A DNA stretch of 64,000 nucleotides from Sarcocystis neurona (Eukaryota > Apicomplexa > Conoidasida > Eucoccidiorida > Sarcocystidae): positions 8,707,414-8,771,413 of the forward strand of contig KL647288.1 of assembly GCA_000727475.1 (NCBI GenBank). The letters run 5' to 3'. Numbering within the stretch: position 1 is the stretch's first letter; each line of letters opens with the position of its first letter. A program made the translations under genes and the position numbers. The notes below the pieces were generated by a model. It worked only from the letters and a program-made list of their open reading frames with translations. It ran no database searches and was not told the DNA's origin. Shown piece by piece: positions 36,790 through 49,300 of this stretch.

Positions 36790-37690
36790 GATTAACACTT
36801 ATGACCTCATTCTTTCCCTTCTGTTTGATTCTCTGTTTCATGTGGTTCAAAAAGAGATGAAGAACCGGATTGCAGAATGTGAAATGTCTCTGCTCTCAAG
36901 CCCTGGTTTTATATCCTCTGCCGTTCTTTCTGCCTTGTCTGTGTCCATCTGTTTCTCTTCCTCTCGCCTTTCTGGTTCCCCTTTTCCAGCGTGCTATGGG
37001 GTGCTACTATCCATTGCTGTTTTAGATTTTTTATCTCTCTTCCTCTGATTCGTCGGGCGTCAGTGCTTCCTTTTAACCAACAGTTTTATTCTTCTGTTGC
37101 AACCTCTTCTGTGTACTCCTTTGATGCCTTTTCTCTTCCTTTTACCCACGCCGCCCCCCACCCTTCTCTTCTATTTTGAGCGCTTTTCTAGCTTGTTTGC
37201 TGGATCTCCTCTTTCCTTTTTCCTGTTCTCACATCCGCTTGTCGCGTCCGCGGCTTCTGGTGCCTTTTACTCTGATTCTGTCTTCTCGTTTCTGATCTCT
37301 CATGCACGCCTTGTCTCCTTCGTCGGTCCTCTTCCCTTGTAGCCAATACGCCTCAGTGTCCCCTTCAAAGCGTCTTTTTTTCTGCTCACGATTTCCTATC
37401 CCGTCCTTTCTGTCCACATTTGCATCTACTACTCCCGTCTCTTTACCTGCGGCTTGTCTTCACACATTCGTGTGATCCACTTCTTCCCCACCTCATGTTC
37501 CCTATCTACTTTTGCTGCTCTTTCCCTCCTTTATTTCTTCGTCTCGTTCTCTGCGACTCGTTTCAAAGCGGTGTAACGTCCGGTTTTCCCCTACGCTGTT
37601 CCCTCGCTGATACACCTTGCCTATTCTTCTTGTCTTTCTTCTCCCACAATGCTTCTCCAATTTCTCCTTAGTTCTCTGTCCCGTCGTTCT
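36790..37690 (+). other. Long pyrimidine-rich tract 3' of dapA
   Basis: About 900 bases with strong C/T excess on the plus strand end at the dapA stop codon. Read in the direction of dapA, this is a purine-rich 3' region. It resembles the CT-rich tract upstream of PSMA6, so it could also be the leader or promoter of a plus-strand transcript. No convincing plus-strand gene follows, because dapA occupies the opposite strand. Confidence 0.5.
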
Positions 37691-37699
37691 CGTGCACAT

Positions 37700-38530
37700 T
37701 TAACTGAACGCCTCAGCGGTTGCATCTTTGAGCGCCTGCCGGACAGTCTCGTGATGCTTTTGTGACAGGGGTAGCAACGGCAGTCGAATTCCGCCTGGAA
37801 TTATTTTCATCTCGGCGAGCAGCCACTTTGCAGCGGTGGGATTCGGCTCGATAAATAGTGCAGCGTACAGCGCACGCAGTTTGTCATTTAGGGCTTGTGC
37901 TCTCGTTCGATCTCCTGCGTAAGCGTGCGCGCACATTGAGTGCAATAGATGGGGTATGATGTTGCCGGCGACAGTAATAACGCCGTCGCAAACGTCGTTT
38001 AGCATGGCCTCGCACGTATGCGCATCTTCGCCAGAGAACACACGGAAGCTACTCCCTAGCAATTTCTTGATTTGTCGGCATTTCTCCACGACATCACCGG
38101 ATGCCTCCTTGTGGCCCATTACATTCGGGAACCGCTTTGCAATTTCGGCCAGCGTTTCCGGCCGCAAGTCACACGCCGTTCTTCCGGGTACGTTGTATGT
38201 AATTATCGGCAGCTGCGGCGCGGCTGCGGCGACCGCGGAAAAATGTGCAATAAGTCCCTGCTGTGTGGGCTTATTATAGTACGGAGTCACTACCAAAGCA
38301 GCGTCCGCACCCAAAGCACTGGCTAGACGGGTCCGCTCCACTGTTACTGCCGTACAATTTGTGCCTGTGCCAGCTATCACCGGAAGTCGCCCTGATGCTG
38401 CTGTGACGCACACACTCACTACTGTTTCCCACTCTTCCTCTGTTACCGTGGCCGATTCCCCCGTTGTGCCCATCACCACCAACCCATCGCTACCCTCATC
38501 TATATGCCACGTCACCAGACGCTTCAGAGC
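37700..38530 (-). CDS. dapA: 4-hydroxy-tetrahydrodipicolinate synthase, large last exon (5' exon missing)
   Basis: This exon encodes about 276 residues of a DHDPS/NAL-family class I aldolase, ending at TAA (37700-37702). Reading upstream of the internal ATG, the frame continues as ALKRLVTWHIDEGSDG to an AG at 38531-38532 preceded by a long pyrimidine tract, a clear splice acceptor. So the exon starts at 38530, and roughly 20 N-terminal residues plus any leader lie in an unseen upstream exon. Counted from the internal Met: GTTGES at 16-21 (pyruvate-binding Thr), PYYNKPTQ at 78-85, YNVPGRT at 107-113 (catalytic Tyr, carboxylate-binding Arg) and GHKEASGD at 134-141 with Schiff-base Lys136. This set fits true DHDPS, which condenses pyruvate with aspartate semialdehyde in lysine/diaminopimelate synthesis, rather than sialate lyase. 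The sequence resembles bacterial DapA more than plant DHDPS. The intron and neighbouring coccidian DNA argue against contamination. Confidence 0.93.
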   Translation of the reverse strand, partial: ALKRLVTWHIDEGSDGLVVMGTTGESATVTEEEWETVVSVCVTAASGRLPVIAGTGTNCTAVTVERTRLASALGADAALVVTPYYNKPTQQGLIAHFSAVAAAAPQLPIITYNVPGRTACDLRPETLAEIAKRFPNVMGHKEASGDVVEKCRQIKKLLGSSFRVFSGEDAHTCEAMLNDVCDGVITVAGNIIPHLLHSMCAHAYAGDRTRAQALNDKLRALYAALFIEPNPTAAKWLLAEMKIIPGGIRLPLLPLSQKHHETVRQALKDATAEAFS

Positions 38531-38605
38531 CTAGCGAAAAACCAGAAAAGAAGGAAGGACAAAGAAGGAGGAGGAGGAGGAGAAAAGAGAAAAGGAAGCA
38601 CAGTA
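38531..38605 (-). other. Pyrimidine tract and splice acceptor of the dapA intron
   Basis: On the minus strand about 70 bases of almost pure C/T (CTCCTCCTCC, TTCTTTTCTGG) lead to TTTTTCGCTAG directly before the codons for ALKRLV. This fixes the exon boundary at 38530 and shows the gene is spliced. The upstream exon was not found within several kb. Confidence 0.85.
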
Positions 38606-41600
38606 GATAATCGTGCAAGAAATCGTGGGACAACAACGATCCACAGAGCTAGAAGTGTTCACACACGCCGGTCTGTGGACCACCTCAGGTGTCAGTGGAC
38701 ACGCGTATGTCTGCGGCACATTTAAAAATGTAGACTTTTCTCTATTCTGCCTCTAGTACGTATCAGCACTTTATATGACGGCACGGGTACAAATGTATGC
38801 ACGAGGGGAAAATGGTGACGGAGAATGTCGTTGACCAATGCTCTTTCGGGGGCTGTTTGCAAACTCTCCCTGCAGCCGCTCCTACACATATGTATGTGCG
38901 GCACAGAAATTTGTTACGGCTGATATCTCTCTATGTACGTGTGGTGTAAACGTATGTACCCTGGGCAAGGAAAACTGAAGTACCGCATTCATGCGTCATC
39001 AAGGGTGCGTGTTCTTCGTCGGTGGCCTGGCTTTACACGCTCCAGCGAAAGTCTAGAGGAATCCAATACGCTGCAGGTAATAATTTCCGCTGTCTCTTAC
39101 CCCTCCTTTCACTCAATCCTCTAAGGATTTTAACAAATGCTTTGCCTGTTGCGCTGCGACCTTAACGTGACCGTAGGAAATAGGGTGCGCAGGACTCCTC
39201 TGTTGCGTTTAGGATTGCAAGTGACGCAATATGTGTGAATGTGAACACAGCCTCGTGTGCGCGGCTGTTACTTCTGCTTTGAGGTGGACCGTTGTACATT
39301 GGGGGGGTCGAATCATAGGGAGACCATTATGAGAACAAACGTCTTTAGAAAAAAAAATTAATACATTTAATCGCGCACACAGTCACCAGCACATACCTCA
39401 GGCGCGGAACAAAATCTTCAATTGAGGATGCAGTCGACGAAACCCGAAGCCAGATAAACGGTGATTTTTGCAAGCTCGGAGAGCGCCCATACTCCGATGC
39501 AGGAGGAGTGCACAAAATCTTTTCACGCGTATCTTTCACCGTACGTTACACTTCAGGAAGCCACGCTGTTGACAGTGGTTCACCGTGCGACACCTTTGTG
39601 TATATTTACACGAACATATCTGGCGTCGTAAAGTCAAGGAATCAAGTTATTTGTGCTTGTCTCCTGATTGTACGCGTGCGGACAAATAATTCCACACAAA
39701 TCTCGAGATAGTAGAGGAAAGCGTGCGATGCGCATCGTATAGCGCAGTCGCTCAGATATATATATATGTGTATGAATACGTATATATATATATATACATG
39801 CATGTATACATATGTATGCCTCGCTTAGTAGTACAGGGAAGCGTGTCATACGCACCGTATAGCGCAGCCACTCAGGCATACACAGGTATATATATGTATA
39901 TACATATGTATACCTAACATATCAACTTGAGTAAATGATGGATTCGCCTAATTAGCACCCTGTTTGTACGGAAATGAGCTGAATGCACCACAAGTCAATT
40001 CTCCCTCTCGTTCACCTGCGAGGACGTGCTATAGAATTCTCTCTCTCATTCATCTGCGTGTGCTACAAGAGCTTCTCCTCCACTTCTTGCTTGCTGCTTC
40101 CTCCAATCGCTACGGAGTTGGCTGGCGCTCTCACAGCTGGGTTACGCTGTACTGAATCCTTCTTCACATACACACACACAGGTATACACGCTTACACATG
40201 AAGAAGGGGACGAGCAGGAGCATGAGGGACAGCCTACGAAGACCTACTGTAATTCACGATGGTGAAAAAATGGAAGCTTTTCTCTTAATTTCCATTTTAA
40301 CGCTAATGAATCTCTCTTCTGTCTCCCGTTCGAGGTTTCAGCTGCTCACAAGAGACGTAGAAACTGTTCTGCAGTAACGTTGAGTGCGACTCTCCGGTGG
40401 TAAAGAATGCATGAATAGTTGCGTCTTAAGGTTGTTATTCTCGTTTGAGCGACGACGATCTCCAAGAAAAAGAACTTTCGGTATCTCCGTAGCGTCGCGT
40501 GATCACTAGTAGAACAACAGGGCCATTACGGAGTAAGACACGCATTACGCGACACTTTTTACGCAGTACGTATTTACTTGAGAAGAATCACAGAGATGGA
40601 AGGACAGAAACAGTATATAGATATATACAGTTACAAACGTATGCACAAATGTGCGTGCAGGGAAACTGGATCGTCCCCGGCTCTGCAAGTGTTTCATTGA
40701 GGCCTGTGGCTGCGCCCTAATTCACGGATTTTGCACCTCCACTGTAACTGAAACCAAACTCGTAAACTTTGTAAGTGTATACGCAATATAGGTGCAGGTA
40801 CAAACTGCGCGCATACGTCCTTACGTACAGTCATAGATGTATTTAAACTCTCATTGACTCGACAAAGGAGGGTGGTCAATATCTGGTCAGGGCTGTGGAA
40901 CTATAGAAGCAGATGTATATCTTCTGCTCGTCTGACGGGCTACAAGATGTATTTCCGCTGGCGCCGTCTGCACTTCATAAGTCCATTTTGTCACCAAGAA
41001 ATAAAACGCCGTCATACGAGGAGTTTCTGACTTGGGTGCGACAATACAGCGAAGTGTGTATATGGAAGACCTGGGCGCACTTACATAAACAAGCTGGTGC
41101 ACATTATCTGCTTCCTACGTCAGGCCTCACTGTCGTCGTTTTCTTTACAAATACTCGTGACTTATGACATTCGTAACTTACTTCGATATCAATATCATGG
41201 GGTGGAGTTTCCGACACGGGCGTGACAAGAGCAACGATAGAGCCGTGAAGCTTGGCAATCCTGTCCCGTCCGTCCATGTTGACAGATTCTCTTTAACAAA
41301 GAGACGCGCTGAACCTGCCTCGCACCAGCGATTCTGCACAATGTCGATGAAGCAGAAAACGGTATCGATCACGGCCGAGTTATGTCTAGAGCTAGTTGCT
41401 TGTTTTAAATAAAAGGTTTACATCAGGACCACGAAAAGGGGAATGATGTGCAAGAAAGGCAAATGTCTACGAAGAGTCAGAGACAAATAGGACGCTCGGA
41501 CAACTTACGCAGATGTGAGACTTGCTGTACCACGGAAGGCGAGAATACTGCAAAGACAGCTACAAGAATCGAACGTAGAAAAAAAAAGTTTAGCACATTG

Positions 41601-44600
41601 ACGCTTGTGTACACACTTTGCGCGAAAACAACACAGCGGAGGCAGCATCTCACACCAAACGCACAGCTACTCTATGCTTTAATGAGAAACGCCAGAGGTA
41701 CTTTTGAATCAGGACCCAAGTGCTAGCAGCTAATCCTGAGTCTACCAGAGCACAAATGTGCGGAAAGTGCTGTCCGTCCTCTCTACAGCAAGGGGCCGGC
41801 TAGCGAAGGAGTCTTAAAATTGTGTAGTTGTGGATGGGACTCGAGACTGGTGGACGGTGGGTTCCAAAATAAGTACACGTTTTTACTGGATACACAAAAA
41901 AATATGCATATGTGTGCAACGTATCAATATATACAGATGAGTACGTAAGCAGGCACCAATATATATATATATATACAGATATCCGTGTATCCGTACTCCG
42001 CAGCTGGCACAGAATTGCACACTTCTAGAAAAGATTCAAGGTCGTTCAGGTGCGGACGTCTTTATATAATGAAGACTGGTGCGGCGGAGGATTTTGCTGA
42101 TATTGCTGCAGCGAAGGAGTTTTTCTGCTCTGGCTCCACTGACACGAACGTGACAACGGTTTGTTCGCTTTTTCGTTGTCGCCAAGGAGGCTGCTTTTCG
42201 TTTGAATGTTCTGGTGTGCCAGTCAGTTGCTGCCATGACGGAGAACTCCTCTGCTTTCTGCCTTGATAGACTAAAGGCTGGAATGTTGGTCGGTGACGGC
42301 GGTAATGCCCGTGTTGCGCTTGCGTTGATTTCTCTTGTGACTGGTACCGCGCCACGAGCAGCTGCTTTTGATAGCTGTTCTTCGTTCACCCCAACTCTTG
42401 GAGACTACGGAGGGACAACTACGGCCGCACAGCTTCGTTTAGGCATTTAGTATAATATATGGGAAATAACGCGCAAGCTTGTCAACTACAGATACACCTT
42501 CCTTCACAAGACCAGGTTCATACCGCGTTCCCTTTTGAGTGAGTCCTGGTAATTCACTGCTTGCTGGCACCGGCATTTTTACTATGCCTGGCGTAGAGCT
42601 ACAGCGCACTTGTAGCTGCGTGCACGCAGTCACGCATAATACAACTACTTATACACACATTTGTGCTAGTGCCTGGGGCTACCTCCATCTTCACGTGTGA
42701 GCGAACGCACGTATGTTCCATGTGTACTGATATTTATGGACGCAGACCGACAACCCCCCTATGTATCTGCACACCAAGGAAAAAACCGAACCGCTTTTTC
42801 CTCAGAACTTGCTGTGCGAGTGTGTGCATCGACACGACAGTACAAGAGACACCGCCACAACGTCTTTGTCCAAATAAATACGCGCATTTTTCAGGGTGTG
42901 CACATGTCCACCACCTCAAGTTCAATTGGTATTTGGATTTCGTCTTTTTTCCCTATTTATAAGTTATTTTTACCAAGAAAACTTATCGAGTCCCTCGCGT
43001 GGTGTCGGTCAAAGCCTCACACTAGATGTGTGTACCGCGTAAGTTCTGAACTGTGCTTGCGCGAGGCACAAGGCGCAGACGCATACATATGCGTATATAT
43101 ATATATATATATACATGCATACATACGTACGCCCTGATGTACAAGTGGGGTGTGATTGAGGCGACAGACACGGCATACACAGATGCATACATGCATATAT
43201 ATATCGATAGATAGAGAATTAGATAAAACTATTATATAGATATACTTATGTATGGACAGACCGAAGTACACACATTTGTACGGTCACAAGCATACGTGTA
43301 TACACACAAGTGCCGGCATATACGTACCCAAGGACATTTGCATATATATATATATATATAGTTGCTTATACACACGTACACACATACACGCACGCACACA
43401 TATATATATATATACACATCTGCGCACACGCACGTCTTGAAAGGAAAAGGTTCGCCTTTCGTGTGGCACATTTGCAGACACACGTGATAAAACACATGTG
43501 CGCCACCGTGCAGCCTATTGTGGAGTGACTTGCAGGGCTGGAGAGATTCCAGGCGCAATAGATCAACAGTGGTCTGCAAACGAATGCGGGCCCGTGTGAA
43601 AGTGCACATTGCGGCCCAATGTCTACAGTCTGTAAGTGCCGGAGCTTTGACTGTACCCTTCTCTGTGTTTCATGTGAGAACACTGTAACAGTCGTATACC
43701 AAGTTCGTAGAAGTGTCTCTCGATAAAAATTGATAATAGACGCTATTCTTCGACGTAGAAAAGCCCGGACACTGTCAGGCGTGCACATGTCTTTAGACAG
43801 TGTCGGTTAATGGATATGCATGCATGAACCCATCACACAACGCAGTAGGGCTCACGACGAGTAGAGCGCAAACCGCGATGATGACAAGATGCTTTGGAGG
43901 TTATAAGTTTGTGCGTACGTAGCTATGTGTGTGCACGCGTAACACGCAATCCACGCATGTGATTCTGTCTGTGTAACACGGTTTCCACCTACGACCAGAG
44001 CAAGAGAGAGAGATGAAAGTTTTCGTGTGAGAGAGTCGGCCGGAATCGCAGGGGAGAGCCCCACCTAGATAGGCAACGTCTTCTTCACAGACATAATCCT
44101 CCCTGGTACAACGGAAGTGGAAGGTAAAATGGTATGCAACAACAACCGAACACACAGAAAAGAGGGGTTGACTGCATGCGTGTGCACGAAGGTCGGACTT
44201 TCACGCAGATCTCTGTCGCCCTACCACTTTCTTTGTATCTGTCTCTCTATCTGTCTATACCTATATGTCTCTCTCTATCTACGTATACATATATACGTAT
44301 ATAGATTGTCTCTTGATACGTGTGTTCAAAGGTTACGAAGTAGCTCCGAACGTGTGAAATCCTGGACGAATAGGAGCAACTATCGGCGCACGCACGCGGA
44401 AAAGTGGTCCTTTAAAAAATTTAATACTACCAGGTCTTGCTTAATCCGGTTGACCGGTCTGTCAATCTTTTCATCTACACAAATAGATGTATATATATAC
44501 ATATAGATATATACATAGGTATATGACGAGAACGGATGCATACACAAGTAGAGGTACATCTTACCCGTAGATGTATAGGCGCATACGTTAGTACACGTCG

Positions 44601-46364
44601 TCGACTTGCTATTTTGCGCCTGCGCGTAGACGAAGCACTTACGCACTGCTAGCAGCAGAGCTGGAGTGTCTGATGTGTCGACACCAGAAAGCTTCTGCTG
44701 GTACTATTGATGCTGTTGTTGTGCGCGTATGTGTGTGCACGTGTGTGTGTGCGTATGTGAGTGTGTGTATCTGTACCTCTTTGGTTTCGTAGCGAATAAA
44801 GTTCTCGTTTCCTGTGAGAGGCACACCTCTCATGAAAAACAGTCACAGAACTTGCACATCATGTACCCACTGCCGCCAGCACGTAGTTTAGAGATATCCA
44901 TACGTATACACGTGTGTACTTGAATACGTAGATAACGCAGGAGTCGGAAGAACTTCTGAACTCAGGGAAGTTAAAATCTCTGTTGCGATCAGGTGAGAGT
45001 GGCACACGTGCTCAACTGGTCTTTATCAGGGTAAGTTTCTTTTTCGAGCGAGTCATGGACATGGGAAAAACTAATAGCACTTGTTTGTGCAGTTGTTTTT
45101 GCCTCGTCTCTCTGAAATGAAGTGCCCTTGCACGTTTTGCCTGCAACCATGCAAACAGGTGGATACATTTTGATATACATGTTTGCATCGGTGCACTGCT
45201 GCGAAGAAGAAGTATTTCTACACAGTCCTAGAAAAACGTCTCTGCACTCAGAGCTCGTGCACAGCGAGGAGCTGCTGCAACGAAATTGAGCGCCCGCTGC
45301 AGAGAAGTGCATTGCTGAAGCGGAGAACGTGGGCGCGCAGCCCTCACATTCCGCGATTTAACGGACGTATTTGCGTACACGCACGCGAGCACGTATTAGG
45401 TGGACATACGTGTAGACATGTGGACTGTAGCTTCCGCAAGTAGACATTCGTATTTATGACTATCTACGCGTACATACACGGATATAGGTGCGTTGTTTGG
45501 AAACTTGAATGCGCCGAATCCGTCGTATACAAAATGCGCACATAGCTGTTTACACAGATTTACATACATATACTTGTACATATGAAGATATGTTCACTCA
45601 CAGATGTCTGTGTACACATGCGCACATATACTCATACAGGTACACACGCGTATACACGCATAGTACATATATCGTTATATAACGATATACCATGATTGGT
45701 GTGGGTACACCAATCACCATCCTTGCGTGTGCTCAGAGACGCACAGTAGGCGTTCTCTTTCAACAATCCACCACGCGAAAAGTATCGCACCTGACATTTG
45801 CTGTCTCTAGTCTATCAAATTATCGACAGAAGTATTCTGGCCACTTCTTTCCCTTCTACCTCGCCCCTCTGCTGTCCACCGGCAGCGTTCAGCGGAATGC
45901 GAGTTTGTCCTCATCCTCCTCGTTGCAGCATCACGCGTAGCGCCCTACGTGTCGTTGTCTATGTTGCGGGGCACCGCACATAGGCGTCGTGTATATTTTG
46001 TTCGAGACTGCCAATAGCGAAGAGCGGAGTGCATATTTTCGTCCTCTTTTCAAGTCACTCCACGGAGCACAACATTACTTTTCATTGTTCAGAAATCTGT
46101 GGAAGGTAGCGCACGACAACAATCTAGCCCTTCCTCCCACAGTCTTGCTCTCCCTCCCCTTTTTAGGGTAAGCAGCATCATTTACAATTCCTTTACTTGT
46201 TGACCGTCCGGCGTACCAACCGTGGAGATTTCTTTTCTATTTGTCCCAGTCTCTATCCACCAGCTGCAGCTGGCTTCTCGTGTCATAAGTTTTTGTGCGC
46301 CTCTATTGCAGAAAACGTGTCGCACCAGCAGTGAACCAGGTAGTCTAGATTCCTCTTCAACTCC
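38606..46364. other. Intergenic/intronic stretch, no firmly supported gene
   Basis: At least one 5' exon of dapA must lie on the minus strand somewhere upstream of 38530, but I could not pick it out. Microsatellites lie near 39755-39920, 41940-41980, 43090-43440, 44270-44530 and 45560-45690. Complex islands with short frames are 40913-41412, 42040-42460 and 45690-46171. The last includes a plus-strand frame ending at a good donor (gtaagc, 46170), but no partner exon was found. Confidence 0.4.
39711..39876 (+). repeat. Two direct copies of a ~48-bp element, period 120 bp
   Basis: gtagaggaaagcgtgcgatg with cgtatagcgcagtcgctcag (39711-39755) recurs as an imperfect copy at 39828-39875. The two are separated by a TA-rich block. 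The element is not tRNA-like. Confidence 0.7.
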
Positions 46365-49300
46365 TTACACGAGCTCTACGTGCCCGTGGACGTCTTGCTC
46401 GTATATCCCTATCTTGATGGCAAACTGCAGCAGCTCTTCGAAAGCAGGTGAAGCAACAACGTCTTCCGTGAGGCCGGGAGTTGTGGATCGAAACGATCCC
46501 TCTCTTAACATCGTATCTAGAGCAAGGACGAAGCGGAGAATTGTACCAGCTCCCTGCTCTGCTGCAGCGTGGCCTGTTGGGTTAAAGAGCACGGGAGAGT
46601 GCAGCCGTGGAAGTCGCAGCTGGGCCGAACACCACGAGAACACTTTTGCTGCCATGTCGAGCCTATATCTTTCTTCTGGACTGAAAGGGGACCGTGTGGC
46701 TGCTGCTGCCTCTGCTTCAAAAGCGCGTGCTTTGCCTTCTTGTGTGCTGCCCAAATGCAGATGCCCCCGCTGCTTCCCCTCCTGCAGCAGGACAGCCGGG
46801 TCCCAACACATTTGTGCAAGTTCTCGAAGCATCCGTTCGAGCGCTAAATAGGCTGGAGGACGTCGCAGCGTCTCCGTCAGTGTGTGCAGTTTTGTGACCG
46901 CCTCTGCTTCGGTAACCGTTTCGTCCAGCAGCGGTGGCTGCCCACGCACGTCGGCATACGGTGGGGTGTACGACGTGTCTGTGCGCGGCACCAGCTGCTC
47001 GCGAGGTGCGTTGTGTGTAAGAAACGCAGCAAAAACACAACACAACAGCACCTCTGCAGTCGCTGCAACTGCTGCTGCTGACACGACATTCTGTCCTGCA
47101 GGTGGAGTGTACGGGCTGCTGATACCGCCGTCCCTGCTCGTGCCTGGTGCGTATGATACTCGCATCTGGTAGTCTACGCCTTCTGCAAGAAGGTAGAGTA
47201 GCCCCCGAAGAGTAGCAGGCAAGTCGCAGAAAGTGAGAGACTGCAGTCGGTCGTGAAAACGCATACAAATCGGCCGCAGCAATTTCAGCGGCGACTCCGA
47301 GAGAAGCTCTTCGCGGCTCAGGTGTTGCTCTTGTACGTACGCTTCAGTAGCAGCAAGCAACGGCAGCAGGAGCTGCTGCAGCCACGCCAAGTCGCCAGGC
47401 TGCAGCAGCTCGCGGGCAGTAGCCACATGTGAAAGCAAGGGGTATAACAAGGAAGACGTGTGCAACAGCAAGCTCTCCGGCAAGTGGCCCACCCACTCCA
47501 ACTCAAACTGAACACAAATACCAAGCAAAAAAGCAGCAAGACGCCCAACCATTCTAACATGTCCAAATGGCGCGCGCAAAAATTGCACTGCGGTGGACGT
47601 ACGCCGCGAAAAAGAAATGCAGAGAGAGACACGTTAATGCTGAACAGCGGTGCAGCATGCGCAGAGCTCACCGGCCACAGAAAAAAAAAATCACCAACGG
47701 GAAAAACCACACTCCCACTACACACAGATGATCTCGACAAAGCTAAAGGGGGCAGCAGCTAAGCCGTGTTTATTTGCACACGGGCGTGGACGTTTAGACA
47801 TATTCACATTCACACACAGCCACAGGTACGTATGTGTACACGAGTGCGGATAATTTTCACCTATACACATATACACACGAACAAATACAGCAGCACGTGT
47901 GATGAACCGGGAACCTACACATCTCGCGAAAGGCAGTAACGTACGAACTCTGACATGTGTTACCTAGCGAAGTGTGAGTATCTGCGTGTACACGCACATA
48001 AGTATGTGTGCAGACACTCCTGTAGCCTTATACATATATATTTGCGCAGGGTCCACACCACCCACCTTTGCACACATATATACACGCATACATATATGTA
48101 TATATATACACGGATGCTCAATGAAATAAGCCCATCTGGGCGTATCAATATTTGTAAGTCCATCCAGAGACAAGTATACGAGCATGTATCCGTATCTCCA
48201 CGTGTATATCGATACACGCATACCGATATCTATCTATCTATCTACCTATCTATCTATCTCTCTCTCTATATATATATGCCACTGTGGGACGCAAAGGCAA
48301 ACAAGGAGAAACTAGGTGGTGACAGGAAAGCGACTTGTTGGGGTCGGTTTTCGTCCGCTCTGTCCTCTTGCGGGGAACTCCTCGGCCTGCGGCTGTATGC
48401 AGTGGAAAGACACTACGACGCAAAGACGATAATACTGGTGAAGCAAATGCGTTCTGCCTTTCTCGCTCACTTCCGCGTCAGCACTAGCACATAAGAAGGG
48501 CGGAGCATGTGAGGGCAAAGTCTAAAGTGCCGTATTTACACAAGGCGAGTAGTATCTTTGGCAGAGGTGTTGCTGTGATGGGGTTGCTGTTTCTCATACG
48601 GCGTGTGCCTCACGTTTCTGTTGTGGTGGTGCTGCCACTTCTGCCGCTGCCAGTATTCCGTTGTCGCTCACCTGCTGCAGCTCTGGCTGCTTCTTCTGCT
48701 GTCTCTTTTCCGCTGCTGCTAGTGACCGTCTAGCGTTCTCTTCTTCCTCAAGTTGTAGCACCTGCTGCTGCTACTGCTTCTCTCTCCCTTACCTTTATCA
48801 AGTGGACGATAAGATCTGGAAGCGCGGCAAAGAAGTTAGCCAGACTGCATGCAGCAGCAATCAACTCTGGCCGCCGCCTGTTGTCTGCTGCCTGCAACAC
48901 ATTTCCATCCGATATGCAACAGCGTAACTCCACACACATATGTGGAGGTATGTACAATCACTCAGGCACGTACACGTATACTTATATATATATATATATG
49001 TACAACCACATATGCACGTACACGTATACCTATACATACGTACATTTACGCCTGGCTGGATTACCTATCTGTATCTATCTCTATCTCTCTTTATATACAT
49101 GTGTAGCAAGGAGCTGTATAAGAAGCATACGAAGGAGAGGTTTAGGGATGTGTAACTTTAAAGAGCTGGAAGAGTTGCATTCAAATACAAAACGCAGCCG
49201 CAAAGGAAGACAAATACACATATATACATTTATATATATGTCCCCTTGTGAACGGTTGCATTCAGCTACAGACACACGCCTTTGTAAACGTGCAAGTATA

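Noticed and set aside
37700..38530. Bacterial contamination as the source of dapA
   Set aside because: A strong pyrimidine tract and splice acceptor precede the exon, and it is embedded in continuous coccidian-type sequence without neighbouring bacterial genes.
39100..39200. Minus-strand GVLRTLFPTVT segment as dapA exon 1
   Set aside because: It superficially resembles the DHDPS N-terminal strand, but the only nearby donor gives a phase that does not join the exon at 38530.
46222..46851. 209-residue plus-strand frame
   Set aside because: It is antisense to the 380-residue last exon of the minus-strand gene and Ser/Cys-rich; a shadow frame.
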